Shown here: positions 16,429-23,807 of the stretch, one piece after another
How the letters are laid out: each line of letters opens with the position of its first letter
Numbering within the stretch: the first letter of the stretch is position 1
Program-made: the position numbers and the translations under genes
Notes under the pieces: model-generated
Database searches by the model: none
Seen by the model: only the letters and a program-made list of their open reading frames with translations
Told to the model about the DNA's origin: nothing
Source of the DNA: Porphyromonas macacae DSM 20710 = JCM 13914
Lineage (GTDB): Bacteria; Bacteroidota; Bacteroidia; Bacteroidales; Porphyromonadaceae
Assembly (NCBI RefSeq): GCF_000379945.1
Contig: NZ_KB904131.1
Span: 1-38,608 of the forward strand
Length of the DNA stretch: 38,608 nt
Reading direction: 5' to 3'

Positions 16429-19176
16429 TTAAAATTGCAATGACGTATTAAAGAAGAAAGTAGTACCGTACATATAGTAATACTTAGAATCAAAAGGTTT
16501 CTGATATTTTCCCTCAAAGGAACGTACACGTAACTGTTCAAAACCGCCGCTGTGTATATTCCGATTGTTCAACAGATTCGACACCGACAGATTAAAACGC
16601 AGGAATTTGCCGTATGTAATCCGATAAGAATAGCCGATAAAGGCATCCACCGTTACACCTCCCTTGAGTTTCTCCGGAATGGAAAAACGATTCTCCATAT
16701 CCACACGGGCACGCTCTGTACGTAAAACCGGATTCATGGAAATGAAGTTACGGTCGAAATAGTTGATATTGAAACCGAACATTCCATACCAAGGAGTCCG
16801 GTAAGTCATGCCCACCGTAGTCGCAGTCTGCGGAGTACCCGACGTATTCAAACCTCTCCAGTAAACAGTACCCCGCTCGAGAACTTTATTGGAGTTATCC
16901 ACTGTCTGGATATAATCAGGATCGGAAACATTCTGATACCGGCCCAAACTCAAAGCACCGGTTGCACTCAATGTCGGAGACAACTTTGCTTCAAGCCCGA
17001 ATTCTATACCGGCATAACGGGTATCTATGCCGGTAAGCGTATAGTTAGAAAACGTTCGATGAACATCATCATAAAAACTCATATTGCGGGTCTGATTGTT
17101 CACGCGGGTATAAAAACCAGTCAGACGCCCCCGCAGGAAAGGCAGACGTAATTGATAGCTCAAGTCGAAGGAATAAATATTCTCCTCTTCCGGATTCTCC
17201 ACATAAGTATGACGCGTACGGGGAGAGACAAACACATTTCTGAAGTATGGAGCCTGTTGCATAATTGCTGCGTTCATCTCCAGATAGTGATGTCCGCTTA
17301 TCTGATAGACCGTTCCACCCTTGAAACCGAAATCGAAGAATTTCAACCAATCCGAATTACAGAAAGAATTGTTGGGAAACAAGCCGCGCTGTTGGTTGCC
17401 ATGCCTGTACATAGAAGTAAAGCCGAACATCATACCGGCATAAGAGTTAAAACGCCCCAAATCAAAACGGGCAATTGCCCATGCAGAACCTTTCTGTATA
17501 TAGGCTTCATAGTCATGCCCTATTCTATCGCCTTTGCGGGCTATGTGGTCAGGTGCCAGCAAATTGATCTGCACTTTGGACGGATCGGAAGCAAAATCGC
17601 GTTCGGCGAACTTATCGATATCATACCAGTACTCCCCTCCCAAAAGATCCTTCAGTATATTGAAACTCTGCGTTCTGTTCCATCTGTAAGTTACTCCAGC
17701 GTCCAGCTTCAGACGGTCATTGATTTCCATATTGAATGTCGTGGCATAGTTCCATTGCAACTGATCGGTACGCCTGTCTTCAATGGCATATTCGGATCTC
17801 AGACCGGAAGCAATCAACACTCCGTTGCTGTCATAGGTTTCCATATGGTTGTTCCTGTTCACTTCATACAGTCGATCCCAGTTGATATAAGCCGTATTGC
17901 GATCCGTTCTCCACAGTTCTGCCAAAGCTGCAGCAGCATCCGGATCCGGAGGAGTTCCCTGTAAGTAATAGCTGGGAAGTTTGCGGTAGTAATCGGGGCG
18001 GGGATCCGGTGCCTGAAACCACGTCAGGGCAGAGTAACCGTTATACCCGAATCTTACTCCCAATGTTGTACTGAGATTAAGAGTACGCCCGCGATTCCAG
18101 AAGTGGCTCAACTGGATAATGGGTTCATGACTGTCACGAACGCGGGCATTGCGCATTTTCCCATTTTGGTAGCCAATGTTGGAATTATAATAATTGGAAC
18201 CCACCAAATCATAAGCTTCCTGTGTAGATGCGGCAGCCACTCCCCGCTCTGTGGGAGCACCGATAACATTGAGCACCAAAGAATGTTCGGGGAAAAGCTG
18301 TTTCTCTATACTTAAGAAATAACCGAAAGCCTTATAAAACTGTCCGTCCACCACAGAATATCGGCCATTGCCCCAACGTGAAGACAATGAAGCCGAAAAA
18401 GCCCAGCCGTTATTCATCATCCCGGTAGAATAGGTCAGCATCATGCGATTGCTGTATGTACGGTTGCTGTTCGAATAGGTCAGACGAGCCTGCTGACGCT
18501 GCATACCTGCCCTTGTAAGGACATTGGTTGCAGCTCCGATATTACCGAAAGCGGAAAACATGGGTTGAATGCCTGTCGAAGTTTCCTGATTCCGGACAAC
18601 ATCGTTCAACCCGCCCCACAAAGACCAGACACCATAGCCGGTATTCATATCGTTCATCTCTACGCCATTCAAGTAAACGGGCGTATACTGCGAATCGTAA
18701 CCCCGTATCCTGAAGCGTGCAGGACTGAAGGTATATGCAGCGGAAGCGGAAAAAGGATCTTGAGAAGAAGAGAGCATCGGCGTATACTCGGAAACCGCAT
18801 CGTCATCCTCATGGAGTTCGTCCACAACCACTAAATCATGAAACCCCGGTTTCCAATCATCCAGTTTACTGAGTTTGACCTGTGGCAGGCTGAATCCTTC
18901 TTCTGTACTGAAAACCTCCACCTGCTCGGCTGCATAGCCTTGGGCACTTACGGTAAAAGTATATCTGCCACGAGGTAAACTATCTATACTAAATGCCCCG
19001 GCATCATCTGTAAACAGGGTCAGATTTTTCTTTCCGAAAACAGTAATTTTGGCTTTTTGCACAGGTAACCCCGTGGATGCATCCGTCACAAAACCTTTGT
19101 GAGAAAAGTTTTGGGCACACAGCATGGAAACAGCGAGCCAAAAGAAGATCAAAAATAGCGTAAAAACTTTCTTCAT
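16429..19176 (-). CDS. TonB-dependent receptor with carboxypeptidase-like N-terminal domain
   Basis: This 915-residue outer-membrane receptor heads the operon. After a signal peptide (MKKVFTLFLIFFWLAVSMLC, then AQ) comes a carboxypeptidase-regulatory-like beta-sandwich (about 25-105; KGFVTDASTGLPVQKAKITV, FSIDSLPRGRYTF). A plug domain follows (about 140-235; RIRGYDSQYTPVYLNGVEMND), then a beta-barrel to the terminal phenylalanine of SLQF. It lacks the extra STN signalling domain. Such receptors import ligands across the outer membrane with energy from TonB/ExbBD. The neighbouring surface nuclease and DUF5689 lipoproteins suggest the ligand is a nucleic-acid breakdown product; that is inference, and phosphate- or metal-linked ligands are possible. 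Confidence 0.92.
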   Translation of the reverse strand: MKKVFTLFLIFFWLAVSMLCAQNFSHKGFVTDASTGLPVQKAKITVFGKKNLTLFTDDAGAFSIDSLPRGRYTFTVSAQGYAAEQVEVFSTEEGFSLPQVKLSKLDDWKPGFHDLVVVDELHEDDDAVSEYTPMLSSSQDPFSASAAYTFSPARFRIRGYDSQYTPVYLNGVEMNDMNTGYGVWSLWGGLNDVVRNQETSTGIQPMFSAFGNIGAATNVLTRAGMQRQQARLTYSNSNRTYSNRMMLTYSTGMMNNGWAFSASLSSRWGNGRYSVVDGQFYKAFGYFLSIEKQLFPEHSLVLNVIGAPTERGVAAASTQEAYDLVGSNYYNSNIGYQNGKMRNARVRDSHEPIIQLSHFWNRGRTLNLSTTLGVRFGYNGYSALTWFQAPDPRPDYYRKLPSYYLQGTPPDPDAAAALAELWRTDRNTAYINWDRLYEVNRNNHMETYDSNGVLIASGLRSEYAIEDRRTDQLQWNYATTFNMEINDRLKLDAGVTYRWNRTQSFNILKDLLGGEYWYDIDKFAERDFASDPSKVQINLLAPDHIARKGDRIGHDYEAYIQKGSAWAIARFDLGRFNSYAGMMFGFTSMYRHGNQQRGLFPNNSFCNSDWLKFFDFGFKGGTVYQISGHHYLEMNAAIMQQAPYFRNVFVSPRTRHTYVENPEEENIYSFDLSYQLRLPFLRGRLTGFYTRVNNQTRNMSFYDDVHRTFSNYTLTGIDTRYAGIEFGLEAKLSPTLSATGALSLGRYQNVSDPDYIQTVDNSNKVLERGTVYWRGLNTSGTPQTATTVGMTYRTPWYGMFGFNINYFDRNFISMNPVLRTERARVDMENRFSIPEKLKGGVTVDAFIGYSYRITYGKFLRFNLSVSNLLNNRNIHSGGFEQLRVRSFEGKYQKPFDSKYYYMYGTTFFFNTSLQF

Positions 19177-19266
19177 AAATTAGATCGATAATGAATTCTT
19201 ACCTCGTTATTTATAATTATTAAACCTGTCTAAAAAAATAATCTTAGGTTTTGACTTCCGATACAA

Positions 19267-19274
19267 CAAAGATA
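19267..19274 (-). promoter_or_regulatory. Probable -7 box of the TonB receptor/fimbrillin/nuclease operon
   Basis: On the minus strand TATCTTTG matches TAnnTTTG and lies about 90 bases before the receptor ATG. The -33 position is not conserved. Confidence 0.45.
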
Positions 19275-19289
19275 CACAAAACATTTCCC

Positions 19290-19297
19290 TAATTTTG
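19290..19297 (+). promoter_or_regulatory. Probable -7 box of the EEP-family nuclease gene
   Basis: TAATTTTG matches TAnnTTTG about 80 bases before the ATG at 19378. It faces away from the operon's -7 box 15 bp away, so a single regulator bound here could control both directions. Confidence 0.45.
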
Positions 19298-19377
19298 CAT
19301 TATTATTACTTACTGCTTTTTCTTGCCTCAACTTAGAATCTGCAAATAAAAAACATATCGTATCATCATAAATAATT

Positions 19378-20424
19378 ATGAAAAAAATACAGATCATCCT
19401 TTTCTTCATCATCTTCCATGCTTTTGTATCGTGGGCGCAAACACCGGGCAAGTATGCTAAGGTTTGTGTAGCATTCTACAATTTGGAAAACCTTTTCGAT
19501 ACCATAGACGGCCCGAACAACGATACGGACTTTCTGCCGAATGGCGTCAATCAATGGACTTCCGAACGCTACCTGCATAAACAGCATCAGATGGCAACCG
19601 TAATTTCCCAAATCGGGATGCACGGGCCTGACATCATCGGCGTATGTGAAATCGAAAACAGAAATGTACTGGAAGATTTAATCGACCAACCGGAACTCAA
19701 ACATTTAGGCTATGGCATAGCACATTTCGATTCTCCCGACAGACGTGGCGTAGACTGCGGACTGCTTTACAGAAAAAGCGTGTTCAAACTGACAAACAGC
19801 AGCCCTCATTTCGTAGCCATACCGGGCGAACCGGAGGTTTTAACGCGCGATATCCTTCTGGTATCCGGTTCTATCGGTGGAGAGGCAATACATTTTCTGG
19901 TAGGACACTGGCCATCAAGGGCCGGCGGTGAAAAAATATCGCTGAACAGGCGTATGGCTGCGGCACGGGTTATGAAAAGCGTTACGGACTCCATTATAAA
20001 AGAAGATCCTGCTGCCAAAGTTATTCTGATGGGAGACTTCAACGATGATCCCATTTCTCCCAGCGTATCGAAAGGGTTAGAGCTGAAAGACAGCCCTGAC
20101 AATCTAAAATCGCATGAACTTTACACTCCGATGAAATCCATGTTCAAAAACGGTATTGGCACACTGGCATACAGAGATACATGGAATCTGTTCGATATTC
20201 TGGTATTCAACGGCAATCTTGCAGGAAATGATTTTTCTTCTTTCAAAGTATTACAAGACAAAAAAAGCGGTTATCATGCTCATGTTTTCAATAAAAAATT
20301 CCTTCTCCAGAAATACGGCCAGTATAAGGGGTATCCGTGGCGCACTTTTGCAGGAGGACGATACGAAGGCGGATACAGCGACCACTTGCCTGTCTATTTA
20401 TATCTGGTAAAAGAATTGAAATAG
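19378..20424 (+). CDS. Exported endonuclease/exonuclease/phosphatase (EEP) family protein
   Basis: The 348-residue protein has a signal peptide ending FVSWAQ (about residue 21), so it acts in the periplasm or outside. The EEP fold signatures are intact: N35 and E37 in FYNLENLF, E91 in VCEIEN (metal ligand), H177 in VGHWPSR, D220 and N222 in GDFNDDP, and D335 and H336 in YSDHLPVYLY. The family includes DNase I-like nucleases and phosphodiesterases. In many Bacteroidota such proteins are encoded with DUF5689 lipoproteins and TonB receptors, as here, where the gene is divergent from that operon. It probably degrades nucleic acid or nucleotides outside the cytoplasm. The exact substrate is not predictable. 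Confidence 0.88.
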   Translation: MKKIQIILFFIIFHAFVSWAQTPGKYAKVCVAFYNLENLFDTIDGPNNDTDFLPNGVNQWTSERYLHKQHQMATVISQIGMHGPDIIGVCEIENRNVLEDLIDQPELKHLGYGIAHFDSPDRRGVDCGLLYRKSVFKLTNSSPHFVAIPGEPEVLTRDILLVSGSIGGEAIHFLVGHWPSRAGGEKISLNRRMAAARVMKSVTDSIIKEDPAAKVILMGDFNDDPISPSVSKGLELKDSPDNLKSHELYTPMKSMFKNGIGTLAYRDTWNLFDILVFNGNLAGNDFSSFKVLQDKKSGYHAHVFNKKFLLQKYGQYKGYPWRTFAGGRYEGGYSDHLPVYLYLVKELK

Positions 20425-20439
20425 CTAATACAGAAAAAG

Positions 20440-20462
20440 ACTTTAAGGAGTATCCTTAAAGT
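20440..20462. repeat. Perfect 10-bp inverted repeat before the double-glycine peptide gene
   Basis: ACTTTAAGGA (20440-20449) and TCCTTAAAGT (20453-20462) are separated by GTA. The hairpin lies 15 bases after the EEP-gene stop and 9 bases before the peptide ATG. No U-tract follows, so it is a weak terminator candidate at best. It could instead be an operator or a leader structure of the peptide mRNA. Confidence 0.6.
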
Positions 20463-20471
20463 ATTACACTT

Positions 20472-20678
20472 ATGAAACCATTAACAATGTCGCAGATGGA
20501 AAATCTGCAAGGAGGCTACAACAGAGGCTGGTCGGTGTTCACTTGTGCTATGGGGATTGCTGGTATGGTAGCAAACCTAGGGGCAGAACCTTCAGGTTTT
20601 GCGATTGATTGGCTTGGTGGTGGGACTAGGACTGCTGTTGCCTGTTCAGAAGCGATTGCAGGGCAGAGTGCATTCTAA
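20472..20678 (+). CDS. Double-glycine-leader peptide, putative bacteriocin precursor
   Basis: The 68-residue product begins MKPLTMSQMENLQGG, a textbook double-glycine leader with hydrophobic residues at the expected spacing before GG at 14-15. Cleavage after G15 would release a 53-residue peptide starting YNRGW. It is rich in G and A and contains GIAGM and a GGG run. Its two cysteines (C25 and C58; C10 and C43 of the mature peptide) could form a disulfide. Such leaders are removed by C39-peptidase ABC exporters; no such exporter is in the window. The following membrane-protein gene, 12 bp away, fits an immunity role. A secreted signalling peptide is an alternative. Confidence 0.72.
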   Translation: MKPLTMSQMENLQGGYNRGWSVFTCAMGIAGMVANLGAEPSGFAIDWLGGGTRTAVACSEAIAGQSAF

Positions 20679-20690
20679 ATAGGGGTAGTT

Positions 20691-21068
20691 ATGTCTAGAA
20701 ATGCTTCTTTGGGTTTGGACGTCCTATCGTCTCTCCTATATGCCTTGTCTCTAATATGTATTATACTAGAGGCATGGGGAAATGAAACTCTATACTACAT
20801 AGCTTGGATTGTGTTTGTAGTGTCAGTTGTTATGTTTGCCTTTGTGTTATATGATAAGCGACAACAAAGACACAACATCCCCCCAAAAAGGAGACATCAG
20901 ATAATCATAGCCTTATCCAGTCTTGTACTCCCCACTCTGCTTATTGGGCTTTGGCTCAATAGATCAGCACCTTACCAAGAACTTATAGGCTTATACTTGT
21001 GCACTGCAACTTACATTGCATTGCTGGCGAATAGCCTATACATGCTTAACAGGAAGAAATCTGCCTAA
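20691..21068 (+). CDS. Small four-helix membrane protein, putative immunity protein
   Basis: The 125-residue protein has four predicted membrane helices (about 8-29, 33-54, 71-89 and 97-118). A basic cytoplasmic loop between helices 2 and 3 reads DKRQQRHNIPPKRRHQ, and the tail RKKSA is basic, so both ends and the central loop probably face the cytoplasm. I do not recognise a named family. Its position 12 bp after the double-glycine peptide gene on the same strand is the usual place for a bacteriocin immunity protein. That role is inference. Alternatives are an accessory transport protein or an unrelated membrane protein. Confidence 0.65.
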   Translation: MSRNASLGLDVLSSLLYALSLICIILEAWGNETLYYIAWIVFVVSVVMFAFVLYDKRQQRHNIPPKRRHQIIIALSSLVLPTLLIGLWLNRSAPYQELIGLYLCTATYIALLANSLYMLNRKKSA

Positions 21069-21075
21069 TCATGGG

Positions 21076-21112
21076 GGCTCGTAGACTAGTTTATCTTCTT
21101 TCTCTACGAGCC
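21076..21112. repeat. Perfect 10-bp inverted repeat between cassette genes
   Basis: GGCTCGTAGA (21076-21085) pairs with TCTACGAGCC (21103-21112) across a 17-base loop, starting 8 bases after the membrane-protein stop. There is no U-tract on the plus strand. It may limit readthrough or protect the upstream mRNA from 3' decay. Confidence 0.55.
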
Positions 21113-21134
21113 TATATTGTAATTATTCTTGCCT

Positions 21135-21407
21135 ATGCACCGCAATAACTCTCTACTATTTGCTTATCTTTATCTAAGTACATTTATCCTATCCGTCACA
21201 TTCAAAGCTACTATCGATCATGAACAATTACTGCTGAGTAGATATTCAGAGCAACTGACCATAGAGCAGATACACAAACTCCTTGAGACTAGTCGTAGAT
21301 AGGATTGGATTACTTACATCGCTATACCGGTCTTGATGTTCATTAAAATATCCTTGATTAGTATGGCTCTAAGCATCAGTACACGTCATCTGCTATCTGC
21401 ACCATAA
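21135..21407 (+). pseudogene. Broken small membrane-protein gene with in-frame TAG
   Basis: An ATG at 21135 starts MHRNNSLLFAYLYLSTFILS (one membrane helix), and the frame meets TAG at 21300-21302 after 55 codons. The same frame continues without interruption as DWITYIAIPVLMFIKISLIS, a second helix, to TAA at 21405-21407. The context SRR-stop-DW suggests that a tryptophan codon TGG became TAG. The two halves together read as one membrane protein of about 90 residues. It follows the putative immunity gene and was probably the third gene of the cassette. A functional 55-residue product remains possible. Confidence 0.55.
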
Positions 21408-21475
21408 AATTCTCATTAAGGAATGAGAACTCTAGCGATGAACGAACGTGCCGGCCATAAAACCTAATCATTTTC

Positions 21476-21516
21476 AAAATAAAAATCCGTGACAGAAGTT
21501 GCCCCCGGCCACGGAT
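21476..21516 (-). terminator. Intrinsic terminator of the permease operon
   Basis: On the minus strand ATCCGTG pairs with CACGGAT (arms at 21510-21516 and 21485-21491) around a GC-rich loop, followed by TTTTTATTTT. It sits 29 bases after the purine permease stop codon. Confidence 0.75.
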
Positions 21517-21544
21517 AAAAAAGCCTGCTTTACTTCTCCTCACC

Positions 21545-22846
21545 CTACGAATAGATGTAACGAAGAATAAAAAGAGCAGAGAGTATATATAAAGTGATGG
21601 ATATAGAATGCCACTTCCCGGTCAGCAACTTGATCAAAACATAGCTGAGCATTCCTAAAACCATCCCTTCTGCAATAGAGTAAGTCAACACCATCATAAC
21701 CATCGTAATAAAGGCCGGGAGTGACTCCGATATATCGGAAAGATCGACCATGGATATCGAATCCAACATGAAAACCCCGACCAGCACCAGTGCACCTGTA
21801 GTAGCAGCTCCCGGCACTAACAGGAAGAGAGGAGAAAAGAATAAAGCCAAAAGGAACAAAACACCGGTGGTCAGTGATGTTAAACCGGTTCGCCCACCCT
21901 CGGCTATCCCTGAAGCACTCTCCACATATGTCGTTACCGTGGAAGTTCCCAATACGGCTCCCAGACTTGTACCAACGGCATCTGCCATCATGGCTTGTTT
22001 GATGTTCTTCACATTTCCCTTTTCATCCATCATATCCGTTTTGGCAGCAGCCCCGATCAACGTACCGATGGTATTGAATATATCCATGAAAACAAGTGCA
22101 AACACTGTTACCGCCATATCGAAGTTGAGCAAAGGGGCAAAATCGAGTTGAAAAAAAGTCGGGCTTAAACTTTGCGGAGCAGAAACCGGTACAAAATCCT
22201 GCGGAATGGAAGTTACGCCCAACGGTATACCTATAAGAGTACAGACGGCAATACTGTAAAATAAAGCTCCCTTTACATTGCGTACAACCAGCACGCCGCT
22301 CAGAATAATTCCCAGTATCGCCAATAAAGCAGTAGGTGTAAAAGCTCCCAAAGTAACCAAAGTAGCAGGATTTTGCACAATGATTCCCGCATTTTTAAGT
22401 CCGATAAAAGCGATAAACATACCGATACCGGCAGAAATGGCATACCGCAAGTTTAGTGGAATACTTGTAACGATCTTCTCCCGTATATTAAAGATGGTAA
22501 GCAGAATAAAAACAATTCCTTCCACAAAAACGGCTGCCAAAGCGGCTTGCCAGGAATACCCCATTCCCTGCACAAGGGTAAATGCAAAGAAAGCATTGAT
22601 ACCCATACTCGGAGCCTGTGCAAACGGCAGTTTGGCAATAAAAGCCAACAGAATAGTGGCCAAAGCCGAAGCTAAAGCCGTAGCCGTAAATACGGCACCT
22701 TTATCCATGCCGCCAGCACTGAGTATATCAGGATTGACGGCCAAAATATAACTCATCGTAAGAAATGTGGTCAATCCGGCCACCAATTCCGTACGCACCT
22801 TGTTCTTTCCGGGCACAAAACCCAATAGCGAATTCCAATTCAACAT
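21545..22846 (-). CDS. NCS2-family purine permease (AzgA/GhxP type)
   Basis: The 433-residue polytopic inner-membrane transporter matches the hypoxanthine/guanine/adenine branch of NCS2. It has the N-terminal segment VRTELVAGLTTFLTMSYILAVNP, the conserved AQAPSMGINAFFAFTLVQGMGYSW, and FVDIFNTIGTL-like MDIFNTIGTLIGAA around the substrate site. STVTTYVESASGIAEGGRTG is the family's signature segment near residues 303-322. About 12-14 helices are expected and the length is normal. It probably imports purine bases with protons. It is downstream of the DUF5020 gene by 9 bp, in the same operon, which suggests an outer-membrane/inner-membrane uptake pair. Confidence 0.93.
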   Translation of the reverse strand: MLNWNSLLGFVPGKNKVRTELVAGLTTFLTMSYILAVNPDILSAGGMDKGAVFTATALASALATILLAFIAKLPFAQAPSMGINAFFAFTLVQGMGYSWQAALAAVFVEGIVFILLTIFNIREKIVTSIPLNLRYAISAGIGMFIAFIGLKNAGIIVQNPATLVTLGAFTPTALLAILGIILSGVLVVRNVKGALFYSIAVCTLIGIPLGVTSIPQDFVPVSAPQSLSPTFFQLDFAPLLNFDMAVTVFALVFMDIFNTIGTLIGAAAKTDMMDEKGNVKNIKQAMMADAVGTSLGAVLGTSTVTTYVESASGIAEGGRTGLTSLTTGVLFLLALFFSPLFLLVPGAATTGALVLVGVFMLDSISMVDLSDISESLPAFITMVMMVLTYSIAEGMVLGMLSYVLIKLLTGKWHSISITLYILSALFILRYIYS

Positions 22847-22855
22847 AACTCCGTT

Positions 22856-23557
22856 TTATTGGAAGGTCCATTTTAATGCAATTGTCGGAATGCAGGAAAA
22901 TTTATCTGCAATGGCAAAATTACTGCTCAGCTCCAACTCGCCTCCCACACTAAGGTTAAAATCGTCATCCACCCCTTCAATACGATTCAAATTAACCCAG
23001 AATTGAGGTTCTGAAAGGAAGATAAAAACATTTTTCTCCGTTGCGGGGTGTTTTTGCCTCCACAAATCGAGGAAACCGCTAAACGTGAGCAGACCATCCT
23101 TAAAATGCACATACCATGTGCCGGTAAACTGAGCAGTATGCTCGCCTTTGTGAATATATTTGTACATGGGAGTCAGGCTAAAACCTCGCTTAAAATCAGG
23201 TGCATTGTAAGTATAAGTTCCTCCTAACAGGAAAGCGTTGGCGTAAGAAAACTGGTTGGAAAGCCCGCCATCATACTCGACATGCACGGAGAGAGGCCCC
23301 TGCCAGAATTTCAATTCGCGGGATATTTCCCAATAAGCCGAAGCGATACCGCTCGACGTATAGTCCATATCCACAAAGAAAAAAGTACTCCCCCATTTGT
23401 CGGGGGCAAATTTTTCTACTGTCGTGGTAATACGGGGACGGGCAGAAAGGTCTTTGTCATAAAGATGGCGTCCGAAATCATAATGAACCTGCACATTCTG
23501 CGCAATAGCTGCCAATGGCAACAGCAGGAAGAGAAAAAAAGTAAATTTCTTTTTCAT
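22856..23557 (-). CDS. DUF5020 family outer-membrane protein (Tsx-like)
   Basis: The 233-residue protein has a signal peptide ending LAAIAQ (about residue 20). The rest alternates aromatic and hydrophobic residues in short strands (VQVHYDFGRH, STFFFVDMDY, ISRELKFW, LSVHVEYDGG) and ends IALKWTFQ with an aromatic-containing C-terminus, the pattern of a small outer-membrane beta-barrel. It fits DUF5020, a Bacteroidota family related to the Tsx nucleoside channels. Its operon partner is a purine permease, so passage of nucleosides or nucleobases is likely. This is by family and context, without direct evidence. Confidence 0.82.
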   Translation of the reverse strand: MKKKFTFFLFLLLPLAAIAQNVQVHYDFGRHLYDKDLSARPRITTTVEKFAPDKWGSTFFFVDMDYTSSGIASAYWEISRELKFWQGPLSVHVEYDGGLSNQFSYANAFLLGGTYTYNAPDFKRGFSLTPMYKYIHKGEHTAQFTGTWYVHFKDGLLTFSGFLDLWRQKHPATEKNVFIFLSEPQFWVNLNRIEGVDDDFNLSVGGELELSSNFAIADKFSCIPTIALKWTFQ

Positions 23558-23739
23558 TCGTATTATATTTTCCTGTTAAACATGATATTGCAATCAAACT
23601 GTTTCTTCTGTATTGAAAGTGCAAAGTAAACTTAAAAATCACACGTGTAATACATAAACAGCTTTTTACTTTTCACATCCGGACCAATATTCAGTCAAAT
23701 AAAATTCCAATTGGCAAACAACGCTTGTCCGATACGATA

Positions 23740-23752
23740 CGGATTTAATCCG
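23740..23752. promoter_or_regulatory. Palindrome at the -33 region of the cobalamin operon
   Basis: CGGATTTAATCCG is a perfect 13-bp palindrome around a central T. It lies 17 bp upstream of the TACCTTTG -7 box, where a -33 element would be expected, so a bound repressor would block the promoter. No cobalamin riboswitch features are seen between 23558 and 23807. Confidence 0.35.
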
Positions 23753-23769
23753 AAAGGCTAATTATTCAC

Positions 23770-23777
23770 TACCTTTG
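23770..23777 (+). promoter_or_regulatory. Probable -7 box of the cobalamin operon
   Basis: TACCTTTG matches TAnnTTTG and would start transcription near 23784, about 24 bases before the ATG of the first gene. Confidence 0.5.
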
Positions 23778-23807
23778 TCTTGTCTTGGAAACTATTGTAT
23801 AAAACAG

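Noticed and set aside
23775-23807. TTG start of cbiL
   Set aside because: It lies within the predicted -7 box, and the ATG at 23808 gives the usual N-terminus.
23558-23807. Cobalamin riboswitch upstream of cbiL
   Set aside because: The leader is too short and no B12-box-like sequence was seen; a covariance-model search would settle it.
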